Under the pieces are notes generated by a model, which was not told the DNA's origin, did no database searches, and was given only the letters and a program-made list of their open reading frames with translations. From an uncultured Methylococcaceae bacterium (GTDB taxonomy: Bacteria; Pseudomonadota; Gammaproteobacteria; Methylococcales; Methylomonadaceae): a stretch of 34,049 nucleotides of DNA. Within the stretch, counting starts at the first letter, position 1. Each line of letters opens with the position of its first letter. Positions 19,758 to 27,253 of the stretch are shown here, piece after piece. The DNA lies in assembly GCA_903917345.1 (NCBI GenBank), contig CAIXAE010000015.1, positions 1 through 34,049 of the forward strand, given 5' to 3'. The translations under genes were made by a program, and so were the position numbers.

Positions 19758-21191
19758 ATGAAAAAAATTCTTTTTGTAACCAGTGAGGCACATCCGCTTA
19801 TCAAAACTGGAGGTCTCGCGGATGTCTGCGGAAGTTTACCTAAAGCCTTAGCCGAGCTGGATCAAGATATAAGACTCATTATTCCTAATTATCAAGCATT
19901 GAAGTCGACAGAAAGTGTGCGCTTTTTGTTTTCTTTACGTGTTGATAATCGAAATATAAACATTTTGGAAACAAGATTACCTGATAGTCAGGTTGTTGTT
20001 TGGCTGGTTGATTATCCAACTTTTTATAACTATCCAGGAAATCCTTACGTGGATGAGACGGGAGAGCCATGGGCTAATAACGCAGAACGATTTGCTTTGT
20101 TTTGTCGAGTAGTCGTTGAAGTAGCGATGGATAGAGGCTATCAAGATTGGAAGCCTGATGTTGTTCATTGTAATGATTGGCAATGCGGATTAGTTCCAGC
20201 GCTTTTATCCTTGGAGCAGGATAGGCCTGCGACCTTATTTACTATTCATAATATGGCTTATCAAGGTTTATTTCCTGTCAGTGAAGTGGCTTTATTGAAT
20301 CTCCCCGGTCAATTATGGCACCCAGAGGGACTTGAATTTCATAGTAAATTATCTTTTATTAAGGGCGGCTTGGTTTATTCGGATTACATAACGACGGTCA
20401 GTCCCACTTATGCTACAGAGATTCAGACGGCTGAATACGGTTATGGTCTTGAAGGATTGTTGGAGCATCGTAAAGAGTCTTTGGGTGGGATTATAAATGG
20501 TATTGATTTAGATCAGTGGGATCCAGAAACAGATGCGTATCTCACACATAATTTTTCGATAACTACGCTTGATCAAAAGCGCCTAAATAAGAAAGAGTTG
20601 CAAACGAGATTTTCATTGCCGATTAACGAAAATGTGCCATTGTTTGGTTTGATTGGGCGATTAGTTGAGCAGAAAGGCATAGACTTAATTTTGGAATGTC
20701 TGCCGGAAATGCTAAGTATGAGTGTGCAATTTGTGTTGCTTGGCAGTGGCGATAAAGACTTTGAAAAGTTAGTACAAAAGTTAGCGCAAGAATATCCAGA
20801 TAAGATGGCGATTAAAATTGGTTATGATGAAAGTTTGGCGCATTTAATAGAGGCCGGTTCAGATATCTTTTTGATGCCATCAAGATTTGAACCGTGTGGT
20901 TTAAATCAAATGTACAGTCAGCGTTATGGCACGATTCCTATCGTTAGAAAAACCGGTGGCTTAGCAGACACGGTAATTGATACATTGCCAGATACATTAT
21001 TAAATAATACGGCCAGTGGTATTGTTTTTAATGAGGCCAGTGCTAGTTCTTTATTAGAGTCTATAAAGCGAGCATTAGTGCTTTATAGCATCCCTAGTAG
21101 TTGGAAAAAAATGCAAATCACAGGGATGAAAAAAGATTTTTCTTGGCAAAAGAGCGCCGAGCAATATTTAGCTTTATACGATAGTCTTTAA
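19758..21191 (+). CDS. glgA: Glycogen synthase
   Basis: GT5 ADP-glucose-dependent synthase that extends alpha-1,4 chains. The 477-aa length is normal. The ADP-glucose-binding lysine is in IKTGGLADVCGSLP (K16). HCNDWQCGLVPALL near 137-150 and IHNMAYQG near 165 are the usual GT5 blocks. The C-terminal domain has IGRLVEQKGIDLI near 298 and the E-x7-E type site PSRFEPCGLNQMYSQRYGT near 375-393. It follows glgB in the same direction, and a perfect 12-bp hairpin separates it from the CBM21-EEP gene. Confidence 0.97.
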   Translation: MKKILFVTSEAHPLIKTGGLADVCGSLPKALAELDQDIRLIIPNYQALKSTESVRFLFSLRVDNRNINILETRLPDSQVVVWLVDYPTFYNYPGNPYVDETGEPWANNAERFALFCRVVVEVAMDRGYQDWKPDVVHCNDWQCGLVPALLSLEQDRPATLFTIHNMAYQGLFPVSEVALLNLPGQLWHPEGLEFHSKLSFIKGGLVYSDYITTVSPTYATEIQTAEYGYGLEGLLEHRKESLGGIINGIDLDQWDPETDAYLTHNFSITTLDQKRLNKKELQTRFSLPINENVPLFGLIGRLVEQKGIDLILECLPEMLSMSVQFVLLGSGDKDFEKLVQKLAQEYPDKMAIKIGYDESLAHLIEAGSDIFLMPSRFEPCGLNQMYSQRYGTIPIVRKTGGLADTVIDTLPDTLLNNTASGIVFNEASASSLLESIKRALVLYSIPSSWKKMQITGMKKDFSWQKSAEQYLALYDSL

Positions 21192-21195
21192 TAAC

Positions 21196-21227
21196 GGATC
21201 ACATCAAACTGATTATTGATGTGATCC
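21196..21227 (+). terminator. Perfect 12-bp hairpin between glgA and the CBM21-EEP gene
   Basis: GGATCACATCAA (21196-21207) is exactly complementary to TTGATGTGATCC (21216-21227) around an 8-nt loop, starting 5 nt after the glgA stop and ending 21 nt before the next ATG. It lacks a T tract, so it may be an mRNA stability or partial attenuation element or a protein-binding dyad instead of a true terminator. Confidence 0.45.
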
Positions 21228-21248
21228 ATTGATCCGGTGGTTGTATCT

Positions 21249-22745
21249 ATGAATGAAGTTCAATTGCTGTATGTAGAAAATGTAATTTATAAGAAGAAAA
21301 CGACTCTTATTCAAGAGCTAACTTTTTTTATAAAAGTACATAATTTAAGTCCCGATAAGATTTGTGAAGTGGTGTGGACAGGTGAAGATGATGAGTGGCA
21401 TACACTATCTGCACATTTCCACAGTCCAATAGATGAAGACCAAGAGTACTGGAAAGCCAGTGTTACTTTTCAAGCGAGTGATGATCAGTCATTACCGGGC
21501 AATATTGAATGTGTACTGCGCTATAAGGTGCTTGATGAAGAATATTGGGATAATAATCAGGGACTCAATTATTTTAGTCAGGCAGATTCCGGTGTTCGAC
21601 TGACTCATTCTCAGGCTATTCAAAACATTGGGTTTGATAATAAATTTTATCAAGGACAATGCTTTCTTCCCGTTACCATTGCGGTTCAACAAAATATTAA
21701 AGTTGACGCTATCGTTATTCATTGGACCACCGATAATTGGCGCACTACCCAAAAGACAGTCTGTCAATATAAGCGAAACCATTGGTCTGATAATCAAGGC
21801 AGTTATGCGCGTAACCCCAATCAATATGGCGTACAAATTTGGGGCGCTTTACTTAAAATAGAAGATCCTTTCTCATTACAGTATAGTCTTTGCTGTGAAA
21901 CTAAGAATGTAGCCTACTGGGATAATAATTTTGATAAGAATTATTCTTTAACACATGATTTGTTACGGATCCTTATTCTCAATTTACATTGTTATCAGGA
22001 AGCCGATCAAGATTATAAGTTTTCACAAATAGCGAAAGCGATTGATGAGCAACAAGTGGACGTGATTTGTTTGCAAGAGGTTGCAGAATTGTGGAATAAC
22101 GGTCATGGTGATTGGGATAGTAATTCCGCCAAGATAATCAATGATAGGCTTAAAAACCCCTATTATTTATACACTGATTGGTCTCATTTAGGCTTTGATA
22201 AGTTTCGCGAGGGTGTGGCTATTTTAAGTCGCTTTCCATTGCTAAAAAAAGCCTCAAAATATGTTTCTTCTGATACAAATCCAGAAAGTATTAATTCAAG
22301 AAAAATAGCAATGGCTCAGGTCAATGTACCTTATATGGGGTTGATTAATTTATATTCTGCACATTTAAGCTGGTGGATTGATGGGTTTTCTGAACAGTTT
22401 AATAATTTAAATGTATGGGCAACAACACAGCATTCAGGAGAGGTGCAAGCGACATTGTTGTGCGGAGACTTTAATGTTGTACCTAAATCAGAGGGTTATG
22501 ATTTAGTGGTCAAAGAAGGGTACGAGGATGTTGTTAATCATGTGCAAAGTAGTCTTGAAAATAGTTTTAAAGTGACTGATCACTATTGGCGAGATTATCC
22601 TGCTGAGGATCATCGTATTGATTATGTTTTTATGAAGACACAAAGTGCTTTGCAAACTGTTTCTGTAAGGCCCATATTTACTGAGCATGATTATGGTCGT
22701 GTGTCTGATCATTGTGGATATTTAATGACGTTTGAGCCAAAGTAA
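21249..22745 (+). CDS. Tandem CBM21-like glycogen-binding domains fused to an EEP phosphodiesterase/phosphatase domain
   Basis: 498 aa from the ATG at 21249; a GGTGG ribosome site (21235-21239) favours it over the in-frame GTG at 21237. Residues about 1-112 and 125-236 are two domains that each look like CBM21: strands with W (VVWTGEDDEWHTL; IVIHWTTDNWRTTQ) and a closing motif, EYWDNNQGLNYF at about 98-109 and AYWDNNFDKNYSL at about 222-234. YWDNN.GKNY is the hallmark of the CBM21 of eukaryotic glycogen-targeting PP1 subunits. Residues about 240-498 are an endonuclease/exonuclease/phosphatase fold with every catalytic motif: ILNLH, CLQE (near 277), REGVAILSRFP (320-330), SAHLSWW (His near 372), CGDFN (near 406-409), HRIDYVF (near 456) and SDH (486-488). 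No signal peptide, so cytoplasmic. It follows glgA; substrate unknown, perhaps phosphorylated glucan, lipid or nucleic acid. Confidence 0.88.
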   Translation: MNEVQLLYVENVIYKKKTTLIQELTFFIKVHNLSPDKICEVVWTGEDDEWHTLSAHFHSPIDEDQEYWKASVTFQASDDQSLPGNIECVLRYKVLDEEYWDNNQGLNYFSQADSGVRLTHSQAIQNIGFDNKFYQGQCFLPVTIAVQQNIKVDAIVIHWTTDNWRTTQKTVCQYKRNHWSDNQGSYARNPNQYGVQIWGALLKIEDPFSLQYSLCCETKNVAYWDNNFDKNYSLTHDLLRILILNLHCYQEADQDYKFSQIAKAIDEQQVDVICLQEVAELWNNGHGDWDSNSAKIINDRLKNPYYLYTDWSHLGFDKFREGVAILSRFPLLKKASKYVSSDTNPESINSRKIAMAQVNVPYMGLINLYSAHLSWWIDGFSEQFNNLNVWATTQHSGEVQATLLCGDFNVVPKSEGYDLVVKEGYEDVVNHVQSSLENSFKVTDHYWRDYPAEDHRIDYVFMKTQSALQTVSVRPIFTEHDYGRVSDHCGYLMTFEPK

Positions 22746-22767
22746 ATAAAACAGATTAGGTCTTGAT

Positions 22768-24363
22768 ATGCCAATAGCAGAGCATTACGCCATGCCACTT
22801 GCTGGGGTGTTGGGTGGTTACTTCCAAAGAGTAAATGATTTTAATGATAAATTTCAGGTGCGATGGGGAAAGATAGATTTTGATGTTTTTTATGGCACCC
22901 AAGTTAATGTAAAAACTGTCTTAAAAGTTTATCGAGAAGCCGGGCTTTGCGAAACTTATTTAGTAGACACAGATGCCTATGATATTCAATGGAATCGACA
23001 TAAGCGCCGAACTAGAGATTTTTATATTTTGCCGTGGTCTAAACACTTCGGACATATCAACTGCATTAAGTTTTCTTATATTATTCATTTAGGTGAGCGG
23101 TCAATAGCCTCGCAAAATGAATATATCTATATGGATGGTCATCATATCCGTAGCGATGATGATCAACATCGACACATTTCTCATGAGTATTGCATTCATA
23201 ATTCTTTTTATACGCATGAGTTAAATGCTGGGCAACTGCAGAGTGATGCCGATTGGTATAACCATCATTTCGACACTCTAAATTTGACGCCAAAGTTTAC
23301 TAAAGGCCAGCAATATCATCCTTACCACCCTAAACGATATCTTCATGATCATATAGATAAAGTCATACGAAGTAAGTGGGAAAACCCAGAGCGCTTGTGC
23401 ACTATAAAAGTGAGCGTGGATTGTATTGATGATACGGATTTCACAGCCCATTTGATCTATGCAAGTCATCAGGGAGTCTTGGTTCAGTGCATTGTCGATT
23501 GGCGAAAAATGACCTTAACAAATAGTGATAATTACGCACACTTAAAGTCTGCAAACGTAGAGTTAATTGGCGTATTTTGTACGCCTAAGCATCATTTGAT
23601 AGAAGTTGAGCCCGATATGCATACTAAGTTTGTCATTTTTAATGATGAAGATTGTATTCTGGGTTCGTTTAATATTACTTTTGATCGATGGTGGGCTAAT
23701 TGGGAATCAGGGATGACATTTCATTCCAAAGGCGTGTGTCGATTGTTGGATAATATTTTTCAGAGTCAGCGAGGGGGCGTGAATCAAAGATATGGAATTG
23801 ATCCACTCAGTCACTTTAATTTACTCTACACTTTTGGGCGTCAGATGTTGCTGAATGGCAAGCCTTATAGGCCACATCATGCTATTTTGGCTGAAGTACA
23901 TCGTGCCAAGCATTCCATTAAATTATGTTTATTTTTGATGGGTGATTTATTAGGCGAGCATCATGATAGTGTGGTCGATGCCTTAATACATGCGAAAAAT
24001 CGTGGGGTAGATGTACATATTCTTTTCAATGGACATCTCGCTAGGCAGGGTAAGATTGGTGTTGAGCGATCAATGTCAGATGAGTTGCAACGACCCTTAT
24101 TGCCATCAATACAGCATTTAAAAAACTCAGGCATTAGTGTGGGTTTGGTCTATGGTCAAGACGATCATCGTGTACCGTACTCACCGATTCATTCAAAATA
24201 CTGCGTTATCGATGAAACCGTAGTGTTAGAGGGTAGTTTTAATTGGTACAACACCTCGGTTTTTTCGCATGATTTATTAGTGATAGTTAATAATCATAAA
24301 GTAGCACAACCGTATCTTTATGAGTTTCAGCAGATACAAAACTCCTTTAGAGTTTATTACTAA
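22768..24363 (+). CDS. Phospholipase D-like protein with two HKD motifs
   Basis: The 531-aa protein has two PLD half-sites: MHTKFVIFNDEDCILGSFN (His285, Lys287) and IHSKYCVIDETVVLEGSFNW (His475, Lys477), so it can form a complete active site for phosphodiester hydrolysis or transfer. The N-terminal 200 residues are not PLD; they are rich in His, Tyr and Asp and probably a beta-rich domain, which I do not recognise. No signal peptide or membrane segment is seen, unlike cardiolipin synthases. It starts 22 nt after the CBM21-EEP stop and is surely cotranscribed with it. Two unrelated phosphodiester-type enzymes side by side after glgA suggest a shared substrate, which may be glucan-linked. Confidence 0.85.
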   Translation: MPIAEHYAMPLAGVLGGYFQRVNDFNDKFQVRWGKIDFDVFYGTQVNVKTVLKVYREAGLCETYLVDTDAYDIQWNRHKRRTRDFYILPWSKHFGHINCIKFSYIIHLGERSIASQNEYIYMDGHHIRSDDDQHRHISHEYCIHNSFYTHELNAGQLQSDADWYNHHFDTLNLTPKFTKGQQYHPYHPKRYLHDHIDKVIRSKWENPERLCTIKVSVDCIDDTDFTAHLIYASHQGVLVQCIVDWRKMTLTNSDNYAHLKSANVELIGVFCTPKHHLIEVEPDMHTKFVIFNDEDCILGSFNITFDRWWANWESGMTFHSKGVCRLLDNIFQSQRGGVNQRYGIDPLSHFNLLYTFGRQMLLNGKPYRPHHAILAEVHRAKHSIKLCLFLMGDLLGEHHDSVVDALIHAKNRGVDVHILFNGHLARQGKIGVERSMSDELQRPLLPSIQHLKNSGISVGLVYGQDDHRVPYSPIHSKYCVIDETVVLEGSFNWYNTSVFSHDLLVIVNNHKVAQPYLYEFQQIQNSFRVYY

Positions 24364-24581
24364 AAGTGTGGCCCTCACAAGTAAATTTATTTTTTAAGTT
24401 CAAAACTATTTTGATAAAACCTATCATTTACTCAAAGAAGTTTTTATAAACTTACTGAAGACAAATATGATTCAAACGTGATGGAGTGCGTCAAATAACC
24501 TTTAAAAACCAACTGATTGAACATCAATTTAAAACAAGTCATACTGCTGACATATAACAATGTAAATAATACTAAGGGTTT
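24364..24581. other. 218-nt gap between the PLD and CE7 genes
   Basis: An AT-rich gap with no ORF or RNA gene. It is long enough for a new promoter for the CE7-esterase pair; I see no clear consensus or terminator hairpin. Confidence 0.4.
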
Positions 24582-25544
24582 ATGGCTGTAACGCAATACG
24601 AATTTGATCCAAGTTATGGATATACGTTAGAAACTTTACTCAATGTGAGTGCGCCTAAGGAGCCTAAAGATTTTGATGCATTTTGGGAGCAGCGATATCA
24701 AAGAGCATTAAAAATTGATGCAAATCCACAAACAAAGCTTATTTCTGAGAACACGTCTGGCTGGCAGGTGTTAGGAATACGTTATACATCAACAGATAAT
24801 TTTATTATTCGAGGCTGGTTATTATTACCAGCTTCTGGTGTTATTAAGAGAGGCTTTGTTGTGGGTCATGGGTATGGTGGTTGTGATGGTCCTGAGCTTA
24901 AATTTCCTTTTAAAGATGCAGCAATACTCTTCCTATGCTTTAGGGGGTTGGCACTTAGCGCACATCCAGAAATATCCTCAGAACCTTACTGGCATGTTTT
25001 GCACAATATTGATGAAAAAGACAAATACATATTGGGTGGCTGTGTTGAGGATGTATGGCTAGGCGTTAGTGCATTATTATCTTTGTTCCCCTTTTTGTCG
25101 GGACATATTGGGTACATGGGTATTAGTTTTAGTGGGGGTATTGGAGCATTAGCGTTGGCATGGGATGATCGAATTAGCAAAGGACATTTAAATGTCCCCA
25201 CTTTTGGTAACCAAGTATTGCGCTTAAGGCTTCAAACACATGGAAGTGCCTATAGTGTTCAGCAATATTATTTAAGTCATAAAAAACAGACGATTAAGGT
25301 TTTGCGTTATTACGATGCGGCTATTGCAGCTAAGCGTATTAAGATGCCCGTTCATTTTGCTTGCGCACAATTTGATCCTTGTGTTGCCCCGCCGGGGCAG
25401 TTCGCCATTTGTAACTCAGTGGGATCAGAAAAACAACTCTATACTCTAGAGGCGGGTCATCATGATTACCCTAATAAGCATCATCAAGATGTTGATTTGA
25501 TGCAACAGCTTGAAGTTTTTTTTGCCTCTTTGATAGGTGAGTAA
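24582..25544 (+). CDS. CE7/AXE1-type alpha/beta hydrolase
   Basis: This 320-aa protein resembles acetyl xylan esterase / cephalosporin-C deacetylase (AXE1). The N-terminal PKEPKDFDAFWEQRYQRAL block, IRGWLLLPA, and VVGHGYGG (near 94-100) match the family. The nucleophile serine is S182 in MGISFSGG, against the usual GxSQGG; the acid is probably D265 in AQFDPCV, and the base one of H293/H294 in AGHHDYP. The usual RGQG oxyanion strand reads FRGLALS here. The catalytic triad is intact, so it is likely an active esterase removing acetyl or similar acyl groups from sugars, but substrate is unknown. It lacks a signal peptide. It comes after the PLD gene by 218 nt and precedes another esterase by 83 nt. 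Confidence 0.8.
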   Translation: MAVTQYEFDPSYGYTLETLLNVSAPKEPKDFDAFWEQRYQRALKIDANPQTKLISENTSGWQVLGIRYTSTDNFIIRGWLLLPASGVIKRGFVVGHGYGGCDGPELKFPFKDAAILFLCFRGLALSAHPEISSEPYWHVLHNIDEKDKYILGGCVEDVWLGVSALLSLFPFLSGHIGYMGISFSGGIGALALAWDDRISKGHLNVPTFGNQVLRLRLQTHGSAYSVQQYYLSHKKQTIKVLRYYDAAIAAKRIKMPVHFACAQFDPCVAPPGQFAICNSVGSEKQLYTLEAGHHDYPNKHHQDVDLMQQLEVFFASLIGE

Positions 25545-25627
25545 TTATAAATTGAAGGGTGGTGTTTTTTGCTAATAATGACAGCAGAGTTAGAAGTGAT
25601 AATTTGACTTTAATATGAGAAGTTGCA

Positions 25628-26356
25628 ATGAATCGAGAATATCATAAGTGGCGGAGTAAGCAATTAGGGCGAGACATGGAGTTGTTGGTCTTTGGGCATG
25701 CCGGTGCAAAAGTATTAGTTTTGCCATCTCGGTTTGGGCGATTTTATGAATATGAGAATTTAGGTATCGTAAAGTCACTACAAGCGAAAATTGAACTAGG
25801 TTATCTCCAGCTCTATTGTATTGACAGTGTTGATGCAGAGAGTCTTTATAATAAACAAGCCCATCCCAAAAGTCGCATATCACGACATATCGAATATGAA
25901 TCGTATATTGTCGAAGAAGTCATGCCCTTTATGAATGAAAGGAATCCTCATGAGTGTGTTATCTCTCATGGCTTAAGTTTGGGTGCTTTTCATGCCGCCA
26001 ATATCGCATTCCGTTATCCACACTTTTTTAAAAAATTAGTCGCATTCTCAGGTCGTTACGACCTAACGTTAAACGTAGAGTACTTTAATGATTTGTTTGA
26101 TGGTTATTATGATGAGGATATTTATTTTCATACGCCGAATCATTTTTTACCGAATTTAGACTGCTCTTGGCGATTAAATAGTCTCAGAGATATGGACATC
26201 GTTTTAGTCATTGGAAAGGAAGATCCTTTTTTAGAAAATAATTTCAGGCTCAGTGAAATACTAAAATCTAAAAATATAGATCATCAGTTATTTCTTTGGG
26301 ATGATAGGGCGCACAGCGGGTATTATTGGAGGCGAATGGCAAGACTTTATATCTAG
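25628..26356 (+). CDS. COG4947-like small esterase
   Basis: A 242-aa alpha/beta hydrolase. The nucleophile S117 sits in SHGLSLGAFHAANIAFRYP; the acid is likely D199 in GKEDPF and the base H229 in DDRAHSGYYWRRM. Other family-like stretches are YYDEDIYFHTPNHFLPNL and VLPSRFGRFYEYENLG. I place it with the uncharacterised esterase-domain group COG4947; members are often adjacent to carbohydrate metabolism genes, but no reaction is established. No secretion signal. It is the last gene of the plus-strand glycogen-linked series; the ribosomal operon promoter follows. Confidence 0.78.
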   Translation: MNREYHKWRSKQLGRDMELLVFGHAGAKVLVLPSRFGRFYEYENLGIVKSLQAKIELGYLQLYCIDSVDAESLYNKQAHPKSRISRHIEYESYIVEEVMPFMNERNPHECVISHGLSLGAFHAANIAFRYPHFFKKLVAFSGRYDLTLNVEYFNDLFDGYYDEDIYFHTPNHFLPNLDCSWRLNSLRDMDIVLVIGKEDPFLENNFRLSEILKSKNIDHQLFLWDDRAHSGYYWRRMARLYI

Positions 26357-26404
26357 TAAACGCCTTGATTTAACAAATACTTTTCTTCTGGCATAAAATT
26401 CCTT

Positions 26405-26410
26405 TATAAT
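26405..26410 (+). promoter_or_regulatory. -10 box of the rpsF operon
   Basis: A perfect TATAAT lies 85 nt before the rpsF start. The -35 is poor (TTTCTT at 26382-26387 with 17-nt spacing), so the call rests on the -10 box and the operon position. Confidence 0.55.
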
Positions 26411-26422
26411 ACGCGGTTCATC

Positions 26423-26476
26423 GAGGCAGATCGCCTCTCCTTGCTTTACCTTCTTTTTAAGACAGAGAAGGGAGGC
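26423..26476 (+). promoter_or_regulatory. Structured leader of the rpsF operon
   Basis: GCCTCTCCTT (26433-26442) pairs with AAGGGAGGC (26468-26476) with one bulged T, a 9-bp stem just upstream of the ribosome site. The same GCCTC can instead pair with GAGGC at 26423-26427, so two alternative hairpins compete. A CCG (26481-26483) follows the stem. S6:S18 feedback binding to rpsF leaders with a hairpin and CCG element is known in bacteria; whether this leader is that type is inference. Confidence 0.45.
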
Positions 26477-26495
26477 TTAACCGAAAGGAAAAATA

Positions 26496-26972
26496 ATGCG
26501 ACATTACGAAATTGTCTTTTTAGTCCATCCGGATCAATCAGCTCAGGTTCCTGCAATGATTGACCGTTACAAGTCAACAATTGAAGCTTCTTCTGGCAAG
26601 ATCCACCGTTTAGAAGACTGGGGTCGTAGACATTTAGCTTACCCCATTAGAAAAATTCACAAAGCACATTATGTTTTATTAAACATTGAGTGTGATCAAG
26701 CTACTTTAGAAGAATTAGAAAGTGGTTTCCGTTTTAATGATGCTATTTTGCGTAGTATGACTTTATTGCAAAAAGAGGCCATCACTGAGCCATCTTTAAT
26801 CGCAACTTCAACTGCTGAAGAAAATAAAGCGGCTGAATCAAGAGCTAAAGAAGCTGCTGCAAGAGAAGCTGTTATAGTGCCTGCAACAGGTGATGTTGAC
26901 GAAGAAATCGACTTAGATGATGTTGATTTTGACGCTGATATAGATGACGCTGACGATATCATCGTTGAATAA
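26496..26972 (+). CDS. rpsF: 30S ribosomal protein S6
   Basis: The 158-aa protein starts [15 protein letters not shown], the canonical S6 opening, with the fold covering residues about 1-100, including the [27 protein letters not shown] core. It heterodimerises with S18, encoded next, on the 16S central domain. The C-terminal about 55 residues form an Ala-rich then strongly acidic tail ([20 protein letters not shown]), longer than the usual 95-135 aa total. The ribosome site GAAAGGA is clear. First gene of the rpsF-rpsR-membrane protein-rplI operon. Confidence 0.98.
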   Translation: MRHYEIVFLVHPDQSAQVPAMIDRYKSTIEASSGKIHRLEDWGRRHLAYPIRKIHKAHYVLLNIECDQATLEELESGFRFNDAILRSMTLLQKEAITEPSLIATSTAEENKAAESRAKEAAAREAVIVPATGDVDEEIDLDDVDFDADIDDADDIIVE

Positions 26973-27004
26973 CACGATAACTTTATTAGATAACGGAAAT
27001 TAAT

Positions 27005-27232
27005 ATGGCACGAAATATTAGACGTAAGAAATTTAGCCGAGTTAGCTCAGAAAGCGGCTCTCAAATTGATTATAAAGATCTAGATTTATTAAGCGATTAT
27101 ATTACTGAAACAGGCAAGATTGTACCTAGCCGTATTACAGGAACTAGCGCTAAGCATCAAAGACAAATCTGTGTTGCAATCAAACGTGCGCGTTTTATTG
27201 CATTACTACCGTTCTGCGACGCACACAAATAA
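27005..27232 (+). CDS. rpsR: 30S ribosomal protein S18
   Basis: A 75-aa basic protein with the S18 core: [25 protein letters not shown] and [26 protein letters not shown]. It binds S6 in the 30S platform. It starts 32 nt after rpsF and continues into the membrane-protein gene 21 nt downstream. Confidence 0.98.
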   Translation: MARNIRRKKFSRVSSESGSQIDYKDLDLLSDYITETGKIVPSRITGTSAKHQRQICVAIKRARFIALLPFCDAHK

Positions 27233-27253
27233 CAGCATAAATCGGCAGGGGCA

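Noticed and set aside
21237-21248. Upstream GTG start for the CBM21-EEP gene
   Set aside because: The GGTGG that serves ATG 21249 would be the start codon itself; no ribosome site precedes the GTG.
26696-26962. Serine-rich minus-strand ORF opposite rpsF
   Set aside because: Shadow of the acidic tail codons of S6.
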